64,000 nucleotides of DNA from Brevundimonas naejangsanensis (GCF_000635915.2 NZ_CP015614.1:1533501-1597500); one strand, 5' to 3'. Numbered from the stretch's first letter, positions 44,024 to 53,952 are shown. Numbers and translations are program-made. Notes: a model not told the origin generated them from the letters alone.

Positions 44024-45451
44024 ATGGGCGGCCCAGACGCGCAACCGCGCCCCACCTCAAGCCTTGGCGCAGAGCCCGGCGCCACGAGCCTGGCGCGCAA
44101 CCTCAGCTGGCCGCATCTGGTGGCGATGGGCGTGGGCGCCATCGTCGGCACCGGCATCCTGACCCTGATCGGCATCGGCGCGGACAAGGCGGGCCCCGCC
44201 GTCCTGCTGTCTTTCCTGATCGCCGGCTTCGTCTGCGCCTGCGCCGCCATGTGCTACGCCGAGATGGCCAGCACGGTGACGGCTTCGGGCAGCGCCTATA
44301 CCTATTCGCGGGTGGTGCTGGGCCAGATGGCGGGATGGGTCATCGGCTGGAGCCTGATCCTGGAATACAGCCTGGTGGTCAGCGCCGTGGCCGTCAGTTG
44401 GTCGGGCTATGCGGCGCCCCTGCTGCGTGACTGGCTGGGCCTGCCCATGGCTCTGATGCAGGGGCCGCACGCGGGCGGAATCGCCAACATCCCCGCCCTG
44501 TTCATCATCATCGCCGTCGGCGCCCTTTTGCTGACCGGCGCCAAGAAAAGCGCCACGCTCAACCTGATCCTGGTGGCGGTGAAGCTGTCGGCCCTGGCCC
44601 TGTTCGTCTGGTTCGCCCTGCCCCACTTCAACGCCGCCAACCTGGAGCCCTTCAGCCCCTATGGCTTCGCCCGTCACATGGGCCCCGACGGCGTCGAGCG
44701 CGGCGTGATGGCGGCGGCGGCCATCATCTTCTCGGCCTTCTACGGCTTCGACGCCATCGCCACGGCGGCCGAGGAGACGCGCAATCCCAAGCGCGACCTG
44801 GCCATCGGCATTGTCGGCTCCATGCTGATCTGCGCGGCGATCTACACCATCATCGCCACGGTCGCCCTGGGCGCGACGCCCTTCACCCGCTTCGCCAACA
44901 GCCCCGAACCGCTGGCCCTGATCCTGCGCGAAATCAGCCAGCCCGGCGCCGCTCATTTCCTGGCGGTCACGGCGGTCCTCACCCTGCCCACGGTGATCCT
45001 GGCCTTCTTCTACGGTCAGAGCCGCATCTTCTTCGTCATGGCGCGGGACGGCCTGCTGCCGCGCGGTCTGGCCCGCGTGTCCAAGGGCGGCGCCCCGGTG
45101 CGCATCACCGTGTTCACCGCCTGCGTGGTGGGGACCATCGCCCTGTTCTTCCCGCTGGACGAAATCGTCGCCCTGGCCAACGCCGGCACTCTGGTGGCGT
45201 TCAGCGCCGTGGCCCTGTGCATGTTGATCCTGCGTCGTCGCGCGCCGGACATGGCGCGCGGCTTCCGCACGCCGCTGGGCTGGGTGGTCGGTCCGGTCGC
45301 CATCGCCGGCTGCCTGTATCTGTTGGCCAGCCTGCCGCAGAGTACGCAGATCTGGTTCGTGATCTGGAACGTGGTCGGCCTGGGCGTCTACTTCATCTAC
45401 GGTCGCAAGCGGGTAGCGAAAGCAGCGCAAGGCGACGACACGGAAAGCTGA
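44024..45451 (+). CDS. APC-family amino-acid permease (CAT-like)
   Basis: This 475-residue, roughly 12-TM transporter has the APC signature near TM1 (LVAMGVGAIVGTGILTLIGIGADKAGPAVLLSFLIAG) and the conserved AAAAIIFSAFYGFDAIATAAEETRNPKRDL, most like cationic or general amino-acid transporters of the YfnA/CAT group. AGGAG at 44013-44017 selects ATG 44024; ATG 43997 would add nine residues. It converges on the peptidase gene with a shared terminator. Confidence 0.92.
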   Translation: MGGPDAQPRPTSSLGAEPGATSLARNLSWPHLVAMGVGAIVGTGILTLIGIGADKAGPAVLLSFLIAGFVCACAAMCYAEMASTVTASGSAYTYSRVVLGQMAGWVIGWSLILEYSLVVSAVAVSWSGYAAPLLRDWLGLPMALMQGPHAGGIANIPALFIIIAVGALLLTGAKKSATLNLILVAVKLSALALFVWFALPHFNAANLEPFSPYGFARHMGPDGVERGVMAAAAIIFSAFYGFDAIATAAEETRNPKRDLAIGIVGSMLICAAIYTIIATVALGATPFTRFANSPEPLALILREISQPGAAHFLAVTAVLTLPTVILAFFYGQSRIFFVMARDGLLPRGLARVSKGGAPVRITVFTACVVGTIALFFPLDEIVALANAGTLVAFSAVALCMLILRRRAPDMARGFRTPLGWVVGPVAIAGCLYLLASLPQSTQIWFVIWNVVGLGVYFIYGRKRVAKAAQGDDTES

Positions 45452-45470
45452 ACCGACACTTGCAACGAAC

Positions 45471-45504
45471 AAAAAGGCCGCCCTAGCGAATCGGGCGGCC
45501 TTTT
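45471..45504. terminator. Bidirectional rho-independent terminator
   Basis: AAAAAGGCCGCCC-tagcgaat-cGGGCGGCCTTTT is a strong stem with A- and T-runs on both sides. It lies between the convergent permease and M14 peptidase genes. Confidence 0.92.
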
Positions 45505-45525
45505 CATTTGCATCTGTGCGCAAGC

Positions 45526-48288
45526 TTAGTCGTCAGCGCCCGTCACGGCCGGTCCGTAAAACAGAGCGTTGAACAGCAGGCGCGAGGAAGCCCGAGCCTG
45601 CGCTCGGTTCACCACGTCGGGACCCAGAACGATCACGCGGCCTTCGCCGTGCTCCAGGTCCAGCACCGCATCGGCGCCCGACAGTTTGTCCGCCCCGATC
45701 GCCCAGCCGCTGGAGACCTCGACCTGTTGCGGATAGCGCACCATCGACGCCCCTTCGCCCGCAGGACGGAAGCCCGCATTTCGGTTGAAGAAGACGTTCA
45801 TCCGCGACGGCGCCCCAAAGGTCAGCGGACGGCTGTTGTCGACCTCGGTCTGCATCACCGCGCCCGGGATGAAGAAGTCGGTCGAGGCCACGGGCTTGCC
45901 GTCGGCGCCCCTCAGAACGTCCTGCACCGGCGCCCCCATGGCGGCGGCCAGTCGGTGGGCCGAGCCGATGGTGACGACGCTGCCGCCCGCCCGCGCGAAG
46001 GCGTCGATCTGAGGCACCGTCTTCTCGGCGGTGATGTGGCCCAGCCAGCCGCGATACTCGGCGGGAATGCTGTCCGGCGCCGGCTGTTCGCGCTGGGCGG
46101 CGGCGGAGAGGTCGGCCGGGATCATGTCCGAGGCGAAGACCAGAACATCGAAGTCCTTGTTCAGGTCGCCTGCATCGAGGCGCTGGGGATAGATGACCTC
46201 GAACGGATATTCGAACTGCTCCAGCATCCACTGGGTCCAGCCCGAGGCCATCGAGCCGCCGTAGCGGTCGACCAAGCCCACGCGCACCGGCTTCAGTGCG
46301 ATGCGCTCTCCGCCCGGCGCGCAGGCGACGGCGTGGGCGTTCAGGCCGAGGTCGCGCACCGCCGCCTCGACGATCGGGCGAGCCTTGTCATCGGCCGGGA
46401 TCCACAGGGCGCCGGGCGCGAGGGTCTGGCGACCCGCGCGGGTCTCGCCTTCCTGCCAGAAAACCGGCACGCCCGCCGCCAGAAGGCGGTTGGTCAGGAC
46501 GTAGCCGTTGATCGGCGCGTGATCGATCAACCAGCCTGCGCGGCCATTGCCTTCGATCCGGCCAGGCGGCGGGGCCATGACGTCGGCGACGCGCTCAGTC
46601 GGCGCCTCGAAGCCGTCCAGGATGCGGTCGAACTGCACGCCCATCTGCATCGCCAGGGTGTAGCCGGTCGCGTCGTAGGGCAGTTTGGGCGGGCCGCCCG
46701 GATACTGCAGGTCGTGCGGGTGGTCCTGCGGCTCGAACATATCCAGCACGTGCGGGCGGTAGGCCTGGGCCGTCTTCACCACATAGGACCCGGCCGGATA
46801 GGTCTTAGCCCCGATGGTGAAGGCGCGCGTCGCCCGTTCCACGTCCACGCCGGTCTTGATCAGGCTGTTCAGGAAGGCGACGGCCGTGGGCAGGTCGGCC
46901 TGGTCCGCCGGGATGACATAGCCGCGCGGATCGCGCCGGGCCGGGTCGCGCAACACGCTCTCATACAGCGCCGGATCCACCCGGCGAGCGTTCTCGCCGG
47001 CCGCTGCGTTCATGGCGTCGATCGCCGAGGGCGTGACCCGCCAGGTGTCGGCGTTGCCCTTGTCGATGGCGTTCTGGCCCATGCGCCAGATGTTGAACAG
47101 CACCCTGTCCTTGTTGCGCGATGCGTAGTTCAGCACCGCCCGGTTGATCGACTGGGAGTATTCAATCGACTGGGCGAAACGCCAGGTCTGGGGCGCGACC
47201 GGCAGGGGCAGGTCGTTGCGCGGCAACTGGTTGTCCGGGATCAGGCTGATCTGGCTGGGGGTCGGATGGCCCGTGATCTCGGTCAGCAAGCCGACCGCAT
47301 TGTGGAAATAGGTGACGGAGCGCTCCATCCCGTTGTTCCACGTCGAATAGTTGGCCCCGCTGCGCATGGTCGAGCCGGGCTTGCCCTCCTCGATCAGGCG
47401 GCTGTGCATGGCGGCCCCGACCTCGGACAGGGTGCTCATGACCAGCGGGTCGTAGTTGTAGTTGAACGGGTCCCGGAACGGCGGCATGAACACCACGGTC
47501 CCCGCCGGCGCCGTCTGGTGATGGTTATAGATGATCTGCGGGAACCACTCGCGGAAGAACTGCCGATTGACATTGGTCGTCTCGGTCATCGCGGACAAAT
47601 AGTAGTCGCGGTTGTTATCGTGACCGACGTACTTCTGATACAGGCGAGGAATAGAGGCGTACTCGCGCTTCAGCGGGTCCTCGTTGCGCATATACCAGGT
47701 CGAGACCAGCTCCCATCCGTCCGGGTTCAGCGGCGCGAATAGGATGACCACGTCGTCCAGGATGCGCCTCGCCTCGGCGTCCTCGGCCGTCAGCCATTCA
47801 TAGAGGGCGGCGATCAGGGCTTGGGGCGGCACGGTTTCTGTGGAGTGCAGACCCCCGTCGATCCAGACCACGGCCTTGCCCTCGGCGGCCAGGGCGCGAG
47901 CCTCGGCTTCGCTGACGCCCTCGGCCTTCGCCAGGCGGCGCGCGATCTCCTGATAGCGGTCGATGTTCGCCAGGTTCTGCGGCGAGGAAACGACCGACAG
48001 ATATTGCGTCCGCCCCTCGGACGATTTGCCGATCTCCAGCAGCTTCATCCGGTCCGACTGCCCGGCCAGTGTCTGCAGATAGCGTTCGAACTGGCTGTAG
48101 GTGATCAGGCGATAGTCGGCGCCGACCTCGTGGCCAAAGGCCTCCAGCGGCGTGGTCAGGCCCCGCGCGGGCGCCGCCTGCGAGACGACCCCCGTCGGCG
48201 CGGAAGCGGCGTCGAGCGCCAGGGCGCTGACGGATGACAGGGCCAGAATGGCCAGGCTGGCCGCGAGCACGGCGGGCGGACGGGTCAT
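45526..48288 (-). CDS. Secreted M14-family zinc metallopeptidase
   Basis: The 920-residue protein has a signal peptide (AVLAASLAILALSSVSALA) and an M14 carboxypeptidase domain at about residues 40-330: ligand pair in GGLHSTETVPPQALIAALYEWL (HxxE), substrate-site residues in VGHDNNRDYY, and a histidine in IIYNHHQT as the likely third ligand. The long C-terminal part (about residue 480 on) is beta-rich and shared by large M14 proteins of this order. AGGAG precedes ATG 48288. It probably cuts peptides in the periplasm or outside the cell. Confidence 0.88.
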   Translation of the reverse strand: MTRPPAVLAASLAILALSSVSALALDAASAPTGVVSQAAPARGLTTPLEAFGHEVGADYRLITYSQFERYLQTLAGQSDRMKLLEIGKSSEGRTQYLSVVSSPQNLANIDRYQEIARRLAKAEGVSEAEARALAAEGKAVVWIDGGLHSTETVPPQALIAALYEWLTAEDAEARRILDDVVILFAPLNPDGWELVSTWYMRNEDPLKREYASIPRLYQKYVGHDNNRDYYLSAMTETTNVNRQFFREWFPQIIYNHHQTAPAGTVVFMPPFRDPFNYNYDPLVMSTLSEVGAAMHSRLIEEGKPGSTMRSGANYSTWNNGMERSVTYFHNAVGLLTEITGHPTPSQISLIPDNQLPRNDLPLPVAPQTWRFAQSIEYSQSINRAVLNYASRNKDRVLFNIWRMGQNAIDKGNADTWRVTPSAIDAMNAAAGENARRVDPALYESVLRDPARRDPRGYVIPADQADLPTAVAFLNSLIKTGVDVERATRAFTIGAKTYPAGSYVVKTAQAYRPHVLDMFEPQDHPHDLQYPGGPPKLPYDATGYTLAMQMGVQFDRILDGFEAPTERVADVMAPPPGRIEGNGRAGWLIDHAPINGYVLTNRLLAAGVPVFWQEGETRAGRQTLAPGALWIPADDKARPIVEAAVRDLGLNAHAVACAPGGERIALKPVRVGLVDRYGGSMASGWTQWMLEQFEYPFEVIYPQRLDAGDLNKDFDVLVFASDMIPADLSAAAQREQPAPDSIPAEYRGWLGHITAEKTVPQIDAFARAGGSVVTIGSAHRLAAAMGAPVQDVLRGADGKPVASTDFFIPGAVMQTEVDNSRPLTFGAPSRMNVFFNRNAGFRPAGEGASMVRYPQQVEVSSGWAIGADKLSGADAVLDLEHGEGRVIVLGPDVVNRAQARASSRLLFNALFYGPAVTGADD

Positions 48289-48426
48289 GGAATCTCCTGA
48301 TGCGTTCACTCTCAGCCTTCTGCGAGGCTTGGCGACAGCTTGGCGTCTTCGCGACCCGGACGCAATTTACCCTCAGCCTGAAAAAGGCGGCGACGGCGAT
48401 TACCCACAGCCGAGCCACGGCGGAGG

Positions 48427-48465
48427 CAAAAAGAAAGGGCGACCGGATTGCTCCGGCCGCCCTTT
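48427..48465 (-). terminator. Terminator of the ribosomal superoperon
   Basis: AAAGGGCGaCCGGA-ttgc-TCCGGcCGCCCTTT forms a stem of 13 pairs with one mismatch. The A-rich flank at 48428-48436 gives a U-tract for minus-strand RNA just after rplQ. Confidence 0.85.
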
Positions 48466-48491
48466 CGGCATTTCAGCAGTGAAGTCTGAAA

Positions 48492-48911
48492 TCAGGCCTC
48501 GTCGTCGCCCTCGATGGCGAAGACCGGACCGGAGTCCAGGCCCTTGGCCGCGACGTCGCGATCGACGAACTCGATCACCGCCATGGCGGCGTTGTCGCCG
48601 TGACGGAAGCCCGCCTTCATGATGCGGATGTAGCCGCCGTTACGCTCGGCGTAACGAGGAGCCAGGGTCTCGAACAGCTTGCCGACTTGCGGCACGTCGC
48701 GAACGGCGCTGATGGCCTGACGACGAGCGTGCAGGTCGCCCTTCTTGGCCAGGGTGACCAGCTTCTCGACGAAGGGACGCAGTTCCTTCGCCTTGGGCAG
48801 AGTCGTCGTGATCTGCTCGTGCTTGATCAACGAGGCGGCCATGTTGGCGAACATGGCCTGGCGGTGGCTGGCCGTGCGGCCGAGCTTGCGATAGGCGGCG
48901 CCGTGGCGCAT
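48492..48911 (-). CDS. rplQ: 50S ribosomal protein L17
   Basis: The 139-residue protein begins [29 protein letters not shown] and contains the L17 signature [26 protein letters not shown] short acidic tail (AIEGDDEA) extends it past the usual end. It is the last gene of the alpha operon, 116 bases after rpoA. Confidence 0.97.
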   Translation of the reverse strand: MRHGAAYRKLGRTASHRQAMFANMAASLIKHEQITTTLPKAKELRPFVEKLVTLAKKGDLHARRQAISAVRDVPQVGKLFETLAPRYAERNGGYIRIMKAGFRHGDNAAMAVIEFVDRDVAAKGLDSGPVFAIEGDDEA

Positions 48912-49027
48912 CGGGGTCTCTCCTACTCGACCCTGGTTTCTCGTCCCTACTTTTCGGACGAGACCTGGGGCCTCTCATTCTAACCGCCCCAACCGATCCA
49001 CGCGGGACCTGGGCGGAGGGTTAATGA

Positions 49028-50047
49028 TCAGATCTGGTCGTCGAACTTCTTGGCCAGATCTTCGATGTTTTCCGGCGGCCAATTCGGCACATCCATGCCG
49101 AGGCTCAGGCTCATGGACGCCAGAACTTCCTTGATCTCGTTCAGCGACTTGCGGCCGAAGTTCGGGGTGCGAAGCATTTCGCCCTCGGTCTTCTGGATCA
49201 GGTCGCCGATGTAGACGATGTTGTCGTTCTTCAGGCAGTTGGCCGAACGGACCGACAGCTCCAGCTCGTCCACCTTCTTCAGCAGGGCCGGGTTGAAGGG
49301 CAGTTCGGGCTTGCCGTCCGACTGCTCGACAGCCTTGGTCGGCTCATCGAAGGTGATGAAGATCTGCAGCTGGTCTTGCAGGATGCGCGCGGCGTAGGCC
49401 ACGGCGTCAACCGGCGAGACGGCGCCGTTGGTTTCAACTTCCAGGATCAGCTTGTCGTAGTCCAGCGACTGGCCCTGACGGGTCGGCTCGACGCGATAGG
49501 CGACGCGCTTCACCGGCGAATACAGGGCGTCGACGGCGATCAGGCCGATCGGAGCGTCTTCCGGGCGGTTCAGTTCGGCGGCGACGTAGCCCTTGCCGTT
49601 CTGGACCGTCAGTTCCATGCGGACCGAGGCGCCGTCATCCAGGGTGCAGATCACGTGATCCGGGTTCAGCACCTCGATGTCGGCCGGCAGCTCGATCTGA
49701 GCCGCGGTCACCGGGCCAGGGCCCGTGGCGCGCAGCGTCATCCGCTTCGGACCCTCAGCGTGCATGCGCAGGGCCAGTTGCTTGATGTTCAGAACGATGT
49801 CGACGACATCCTCGCGAACGCCTTCCAGCGACGAGAACTCGTGAACAACGCCGTCGATCTGAATGGCCGTGACCGCCGCGCCTTGAAGCGAAGACAGCAG
49901 AACGCGACGGAGCGCGTTGCCGAGCGTCACACCGAAACCGCGCTCGAGAGGTTCGGCGATCAGACGCGCCTTGTGCTGCGGGTCAGACCCGCCCTCGACT
50001 TGCGGTTTCTCGGGACGGATCAGCTCTTGCCAGTTTCTTTCGATCAT
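49028..50047 (-). CDS. rpoA: RNA polymerase alpha subunit
   Basis: The 339-residue subunit has the assembly domain ([43 protein letters not shown]) and a C-terminal domain ([48 protein letters not shown]) that contacts UP elements and activators. It lies between rpsK and rplQ as in other alphaproteobacteria. Confidence 0.98.
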   Translation of the reverse strand: MIERNWQELIRPEKPQVEGGSDPQHKARLIAEPLERGFGVTLGNALRRVLLSSLQGAAVTAIQIDGVVHEFSSLEGVREDVVDIVLNIKQLALRMHAEGPKRMTLRATGPGPVTAAQIELPADIEVLNPDHVICTLDDGASVRMELTVQNGKGYVAAELNRPEDAPIGLIAVDALYSPVKRVAYRVEPTRQGQSLDYDKLILEVETNGAVSPVDAVAYAARILQDQLQIFITFDEPTKAVEQSDGKPELPFNPALLKKVDELELSVRSANCLKNDNIVYIGDLIQKTEGEMLRTPNFGRKSLNEIKEVLASMSLSLGMDVPNWPPENIEDLAKKFDDQI

Positions 50048-50070
50048 AAAGTCCCTCGAACGGGTTTCGA

Positions 50071-50107
50071 CGGCTCCGTGTCCTCACGTTCAGAACAACA
50101 GGAGCCG
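50071..50107. other. Inverted repeat in the rpsK-rpoA gap
   Basis: CGGCTCC at 50071-50077 and GGAGCCG at 50101-50107 are perfect complementary arms around a 23-base loop in the leader before rpoA. There is no T-run, so it is not a standard terminator. It could modulate rpoA translation or mRNA stability. Confidence 0.35.
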
Positions 50108-50135
50108 CCGGGAGAAGGGGTAGGCGGCGTGAACC

Positions 50136-50525
50136 TTAGACGCGACGGCGCTTCGGCGGACGGCAGCCGTTGTGCGGCATCGGCGTCACGTCGCGGATCG
50201 TCGTGATCGTCATGCCGACGGCCTGCAGGGCGCGCAGGGCCGACTCACGGCCCGAACCCGGACCCGAGACGTTCACTTCCAGCGTCTTGACGCCGTGCTC
50301 GGCGGCCTTCTTGCCGGCGTCTTCCGCAGCCATCTGAGCGGCGTACGGCGTCGACTTGCGCGAGCCCTTGAAGCCCATGTGGCCGGCCGACGACCAGGAA
50401 ATCGCGTTCCCTTGAGCGTCGGTGATGGTCACCATGGTGTTGTTGAACGAAGCGTTCACGTGGGCGACGCCCGAGGTGATGTTCTTGCGTTCGCGGCGCT
50501 TAACGCGACCCGGTTCCTTAGCCAT
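50136..50525 (-). CDS. rpsK: 30S ribosomal protein S11
   Basis: The 129-residue protein shows the S11 core ([46 protein letters not shown]) and the C-terminal platform tail [14 protein letters not shown]. It lies 16 bases after rpsM. Confidence 0.98.
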   Translation of the reverse strand: MAKEPGRVKRRERKNITSGVAHVNASFNNTMVTITDAQGNAISWSSAGHMGFKGSRKSTPYAAQMAAEDAGKKAAEHGVKTLEVNVSGPGSGRESALRALQAVGMTITTIRDVTPMPHNGCRPPKRRRV

Positions 50526-50541
50526 CCGTCAGGCCTCTCTC

Positions 50542-50910
50542 TTACTTCTTCTTGCCGGCGATCGGCTTGGCCGGACCCTTGCGGGTGCGAGCGTTGGTGT
50601 GGGTGCGCTGGCCGCGGACCGGCAGGCCCTTGCGGTGACGCAGGCCGCGGTAGCAGGCCAGATCCATCAGACGCTTGATGTTCATCGACGTCTCGCGGCG
50701 CAGGTCGCCTTCGACGGTGAAGTCGCGATCGATGGTTTCGCGGATCTGCAGGATCTCCGCGTCGGTCAGCTGGTTCACGCGGCGAGCCGGCTCGATGCCG
50801 ATCTTGGCCGTGATCTCCTTGGCGTTGTGCGCGCCAATGCCGTGGATGTACTGAAGCGCGATTTCAACGCGCTTGTTGGTCGGAATGTTGACGCCTGCGA
50901 TACGGGCCAC
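50542..50910 (-). CDS. rpsM: 30S ribosomal protein S13
   Basis: The 122-residue protein starts at GTG 50910, with GGAG six bases upstream, giving the canonical [26 protein letters not shown]. The frame is open a few codons further up. It shows the helix-two-turns-helix and the basic tail ([17 protein letters not shown]). It is the first gene after the TonB-like insertion and has its own promoter-like sequence at 50998-51025. Confidence 0.97.
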   Translation of the reverse strand: MARIAGVNIPTNKRVEIALQYIHGIGAHNAKEITAKIGIEPARRVNQLTDAEILQIRETIDRDFTVEGDLRRETSMNIKRLMDLACYRGLRHRKGLPVRGQRTHTNARTRKGPAKPIAGKKK

Positions 50911-50997
50911 GAAATTCTCCAAGTACGCGTTAATCAGACGCAGAAACCGCTCCGGTCAACAGACCAGGAGCGTGTACGCCCTTCGCGGAAGGCCGCC

Positions 50998-51025
50998 CTT
51001 ATACAGGGGATTCCCGATGCGTCAA
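50998..51025 (-). promoter_or_regulatory. Sigma70-type promoter for rpsM-rpsK-rpoA-rplQ
   Basis: On the minus strand TTGACG (51020-51025) and TATAAG (50998-51003) are 16 bases apart, close to the vegetative consensus, and lie 88 bases before rpsM. This would give the alpha operon transcription independent of the upstream TonB-like gene. Confidence 0.65.
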
Positions 51026-51051
51026 CGGGCAAGCGCCGTGAGCAGGATGGT

Positions 51052-51744
51052 TCAGGGCCATTCGACCCCCACCCGGACCTCTCGACCATCAATCGGCGCT
51101 CCGTTCTGCGTCGGAGGACGAAAGCGGAAATATCGGGAGGCCGCAAGGGCCGCCTGGCCGAATCCCATTCCCGGCGGCGTTTCGTCCACCAGGCGGCAGT
51201 CGCTCAAAGTGGTGTCCAGACGAACCCGGCAGGCCAGCGTCGCCCGCCCTCCCCGGCGCTGGCGGAAGGCTTCGCGCGGGTGCAGGCCCCGCAGTTCGCC
51301 AACCGTCGGGCCGCGAATGATGCGCGGCGGGCCGTCGCCGACGCCGGGGCCGACGCCGGACCCGCTTCCGCCGCCGCTGCCCGTGCCCTGTCCGCCCTGA
51401 CCTTGGCCCGGTGTCGGGCCGGGCTCGGGCGCCGCGCCGACGACCAGCGGCTGTTCGGGAGCGGCACGCGGGGGCGCGACGACTTCGGGCGGAGGCGGCG
51501 CCGGACGCGGTCGCGGGGGACGCACGCTTGAGGCGGCGGCGGGCGCTCCGCCCCCTTGCGTCACGGCCGATTCTGCAGGCGGAGGCGGAGGCGGCTCAGG
51601 GCGCTCAAAGGGAATCAGGTCGACAATTATCAGCGGCGGCGGGGCGTCCAGGGTTGTCTGGGGCCGCCCTACGCCCAAAAGCACAAGGGCGCCGAGGTGC
51701 AGCAGAGCCACCAGCCCCGCCGCGCCCCAGCGCCATTGTTTCAT
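51052..51744 (-). CDS. TonB-family energy-transducer-like protein
   Basis: From ATG 51744 the product is 230 residues: one N-terminal TM helix (WGAAGLVALLHLGALVLLGV), a Pro-rich periplasmic linker (PERPEPPPPPPAES... and VRPPRPRPAPPPPEVVAPP), a Gly-rich stretch, and a C-terminal TonB-like domain (ATLACRVRLDTTLSDCRLVDETPPGMGFGQAALAASRYFRF) with two cysteines. TonB proteins pass proton-motive energy to outer-membrane receptors. Its position between adk and rpsM, inside the ribosomal superoperon, is unusual. GTG 51774 is an alternative start. Confidence 0.8.
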   Translation of the reverse strand: MKQWRWGAAGLVALLHLGALVLLGVGRPQTTLDAPPPLIIVDLIPFERPEPPPPPPAESAVTQGGGAPAAASSVRPPRPRPAPPPPEVVAPPRAAPEQPLVVGAAPEPGPTPGQGQGGQGTGSGGGSGSGVGPGVGDGPPRIIRGPTVGELRGLHPREAFRQRRGGRATLACRVRLDTTLSDCRLVDETPPGMGFGQAALAASRYFRFRPPTQNGAPIDGREVRVGVEWP

Positions 51745-51828
51745 TCGTTCCGGTCGCAACCGTCTCTCCCGCACAGGCTTCCGAACGCTAACGCTTCAGA
51801 AGTCGAGGAGATCAGATCGCGCGCCCGA

Positions 51829-52392
51829 TCAGGCGTCCAGCGCCGCGTCGATGGCGGCGGCCACGGCGGCGATGTCGCCCATCCCGTCCACCTCGGTCAG
51901 CTTGCCCTGGCCTTCATAGTAGGGAAGCAGCGGCGCGGTCTGACGGTTGTAGACGGCCAGCCGGTCCTTGAAGGTCTCGGGATTGTCGTCGGCCCGACCC
52001 TGTTCGGCGAACCGCTTGCCGATCCGGTCGGTCAGGGCGGCGTCGTCGACCTTCAAGCGGATGACGCTGTCGATCTTGGCGCCGCGCTTGGCCAGCATGG
52101 CGTCCAGGGCCTCGGCCTGAGCCACCGTGCGGGGGAAGCCGTCGAAGATGGCTCCGCCGGCGGCCTCAGCCTCCGGCAGACGGGCTTCGATCAGAGCGAT
52201 GACGATCTCGTCGGTGACGAGGTCGCCGCGCGCCAGCACGTCCTTAACCTTCAGCCCCAGTTCGGAGCCGGAAGCGATCGCCGCGCGCAGCATGTCGCCG
52301 GTCGAGAGCTGGACCATGCCCCGCCCCTCGACCAGCCGCTTGGCCTGGGTGCCCTTGCCGGCCGCAGGCGGCCCGAACAGGATCAGGTTCAT
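51829..52392 (-). CDS. adk: Adenylate kinase (short-LID form)
   Basis: The 187-residue enzyme balances ATP, ADP and AMP. It shows the P-loop GPPAAGKGTQAKRL, AMP-binding QLSTGDMLRAAIASG, IFDGFPRTVAQAEALD and the R-rich lid remnant. The LID is short (GKRFAEQGRADDNPETFKDRL) with no zinc cysteines, typical of short bacterial adenylate kinases. It follows secY as usual in the spc operon. Confidence 0.97.
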   Translation of the reverse strand: MNLILFGPPAAGKGTQAKRLVEGRGMVQLSTGDMLRAAIASGSELGLKVKDVLARGDLVTDEIVIALIEARLPEAEAAGGAIFDGFPRTVAQAEALDAMLAKRGAKIDSVIRLKVDDAALTDRIGKRFAEQGRADDNPETFKDRLAVYNRQTAPLLPYYEGQGKLTEVDGMGDIAAVAAAIDAALDA

Positions 52393-52416
52393 TATGTCTT
52401 CGGGCCCCCTACCCGA

Positions 52417-53793
52417 TCAGCGACGGGCAGGAGCGGAACCGCCCCGGCCACGGCCGCGCAACTTGGCCTTCTTGATCAGGCCCTCATACTGGTGAGCCAG
52501 CAGGTGCGACTGGATCTGGGCGACAGTGTCCATCGTCACCGAGACCACGATCAAGATAGACGTTCCGCCAAAATACACGGCGTTGCCCAGGCTGCTGATC
52601 ATGAACTCCGGCAGCAGGCAGACGGCGGTGATATAGCCGGCGCCGATCACCGTCAGGCGGGTCAGCACATAGTCCAGATACTCGGCCGTGCGCTTGCCCG
52701 GACGGATCCCCGGCAGGAAGCCCCCGTATTTGCGCAGGTTCTCGGCCGTGTCCTCGGGGTTGAACGTGATCGAGGTGTAGAAGAAGCAAAAGAAGATGAT
52801 CAGGGCGGCGTACAGCACCATGAAGACGGGCTTGCCGTGCGTCAGCTGCGCCGTCACCAGCGGCAGCCAGCTCATCCACTCAGGCAGGTTCGCGTTCGCC
52901 GTGAACTGAGCCACCGTCGTCGGCAGCATCAGCAGCGACGAGGCGAAGATGGCCGGGATCACGCCTGCGGTGTTGACCTTCAACGGCAGGAAGCTGCGCT
53001 CGCCGCCGGTCATGCGGTTGCCTTCCTGGCGCTTCGGATACTGGATCAGAAGGCGGCGCTGGGCGCGTTCCATGAAGACGATGAAGACGATGACCGCCAC
53101 CGCCATGATGGCGATAAAGAACAGGGTGAAGGCCGACATCTGGCCCTGCTGGGCCAGGCCCAGCATCCGCGCCACCGTCGACGGCAGAACCGCCACGATG
53201 CCCGCGAAGATGATCAGGGAGATGCCGTTGCCGACGCCGCGCGCCGTCACCTGCTCGCCCAGCCACATCAGGAACATGGTGCCGCCGGTCAGAACGGTGA
53301 CCGTTGAGATGATGAAGAACAGGCCGGGCTGGTCGATCAGGCCGGGCTGGGCGTTCAGGCCCACCGCGATGCCGAAGGACTGGGCCAGGGCCAGGAACAC
53401 CGTCAGATAGCGGGTGTACTGGTTCAGCTGCTTGCGGCCCGACTCGCCGCCTTCCTTCTTCAGCTTCTCCCACGGCGGATACACCGCGCCCATCAGCTGG
53501 ACGATGATCGACGCCGAGATGTAGGGCATCACGTTCAGCGCGAACACGGCCATGCGCTCGACGGCGCCGCCCGAGAACATGTTGAACATGTCCAGGATGC
53601 CGCGCTGGCCATCCGGATTCTGGAAGAAGGCCAGGAAGGCCTCGCCATTGATCCCAGGGATCGGAACATAGGTGCCGATCCGATAGACCAGCAGCGCGCC
53701 CAGCGTGAACAGCAGGCGCTTGTGCAGCTCGGTCGCTTTCGCGAACGAGCCGATGTTCATATTGGCAGCAAGTTGTTCAGCGGCCGAAGCCAT
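52417..53793 (-). CDS. secY: Protein translocase subunit SecY
   Basis: The 458-residue, ten-TM channel subunit carries the SecY motifs GIMPYISASIIVQLM-like (LNVMPYISASIIVQLMGAV), the plug and lateral-gate helices, and the cytoplasmic loop RRLLIQYPKRQEGNRMTGG that meets SecA and ribosomes. It follows rplO after a 159-base gap that holds two hairpins. Confidence 0.97.
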   Translation of the reverse strand: MASAAEQLAANMNIGSFAKATELHKRLLFTLGALLVYRIGTYVPIPGINGEAFLAFFQNPDGQRGILDMFNMFSGGAVERMAVFALNVMPYISASIIVQLMGAVYPPWEKLKKEGGESGRKQLNQYTRYLTVFLALAQSFGIAVGLNAQPGLIDQPGLFFIISTVTVLTGGTMFLMWLGEQVTARGVGNGISLIIFAGIVAVLPSTVARMLGLAQQGQMSAFTLFFIAIMAVAVIVFIVFMERAQRRLLIQYPKRQEGNRMTGGERSFLPLKVNTAGVIPAIFASSLLMLPTTVAQFTANANLPEWMSWLPLVTAQLTHGKPVFMVLYAALIIFFCFFYTSITFNPEDTAENLRKYGGFLPGIRPGKRTAEYLDYVLTRLTVIGAGYITAVCLLPEFMISSLGNAVYFGGTSILIVVSVTMDTVAQIQSHLLAHQYEGLIKKAKLRGRGRGGSAPARR

Positions 53794-53843
53794 CAGGCGC
53801 TCCCCACACGGTCACCATAGTCATGCCCGTGCTCAGATAGGCG

Positions 53844-53944
53844 GAAAGCGGCGCTCTTGCGAGGGCCGCTTTCGGAAAATCGTCATCCCTGTCCGGACGT
53901 TCCCGGCGGAGGCGCAGCGAACCGCGCCCCCGACGGATGACGAT
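53844..53944. repeat. Two inverted-repeat structures in the rplO-secY gap
   Basis: GAAAGCGGC...GCCGCTTTC (53844-53873) forms a 9-bp stem extended by CTC-ttgc-GAG. Next to it, ATCGTCATCC at 53879-53888 is perfectly complementary to GGATGACGAT at 53935-53944, enclosing a GC-rich 46-base centre. The latter resembles a small palindromic repeat element of the GTCATCC type. It has no T-runs, so read-through into secY is expected. Confidence 0.6.
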
Positions 53945-53952
53945 ATCGGATT

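Noticed and set aside
48912..49027. Searched the rplQ-rpoA gap and the spc operon for rpmJ (L36) or infA
   Set aside because: No short frame with the L36 CxxC...C...H pattern or IF1 motif is present; these genes are evidently elsewhere.
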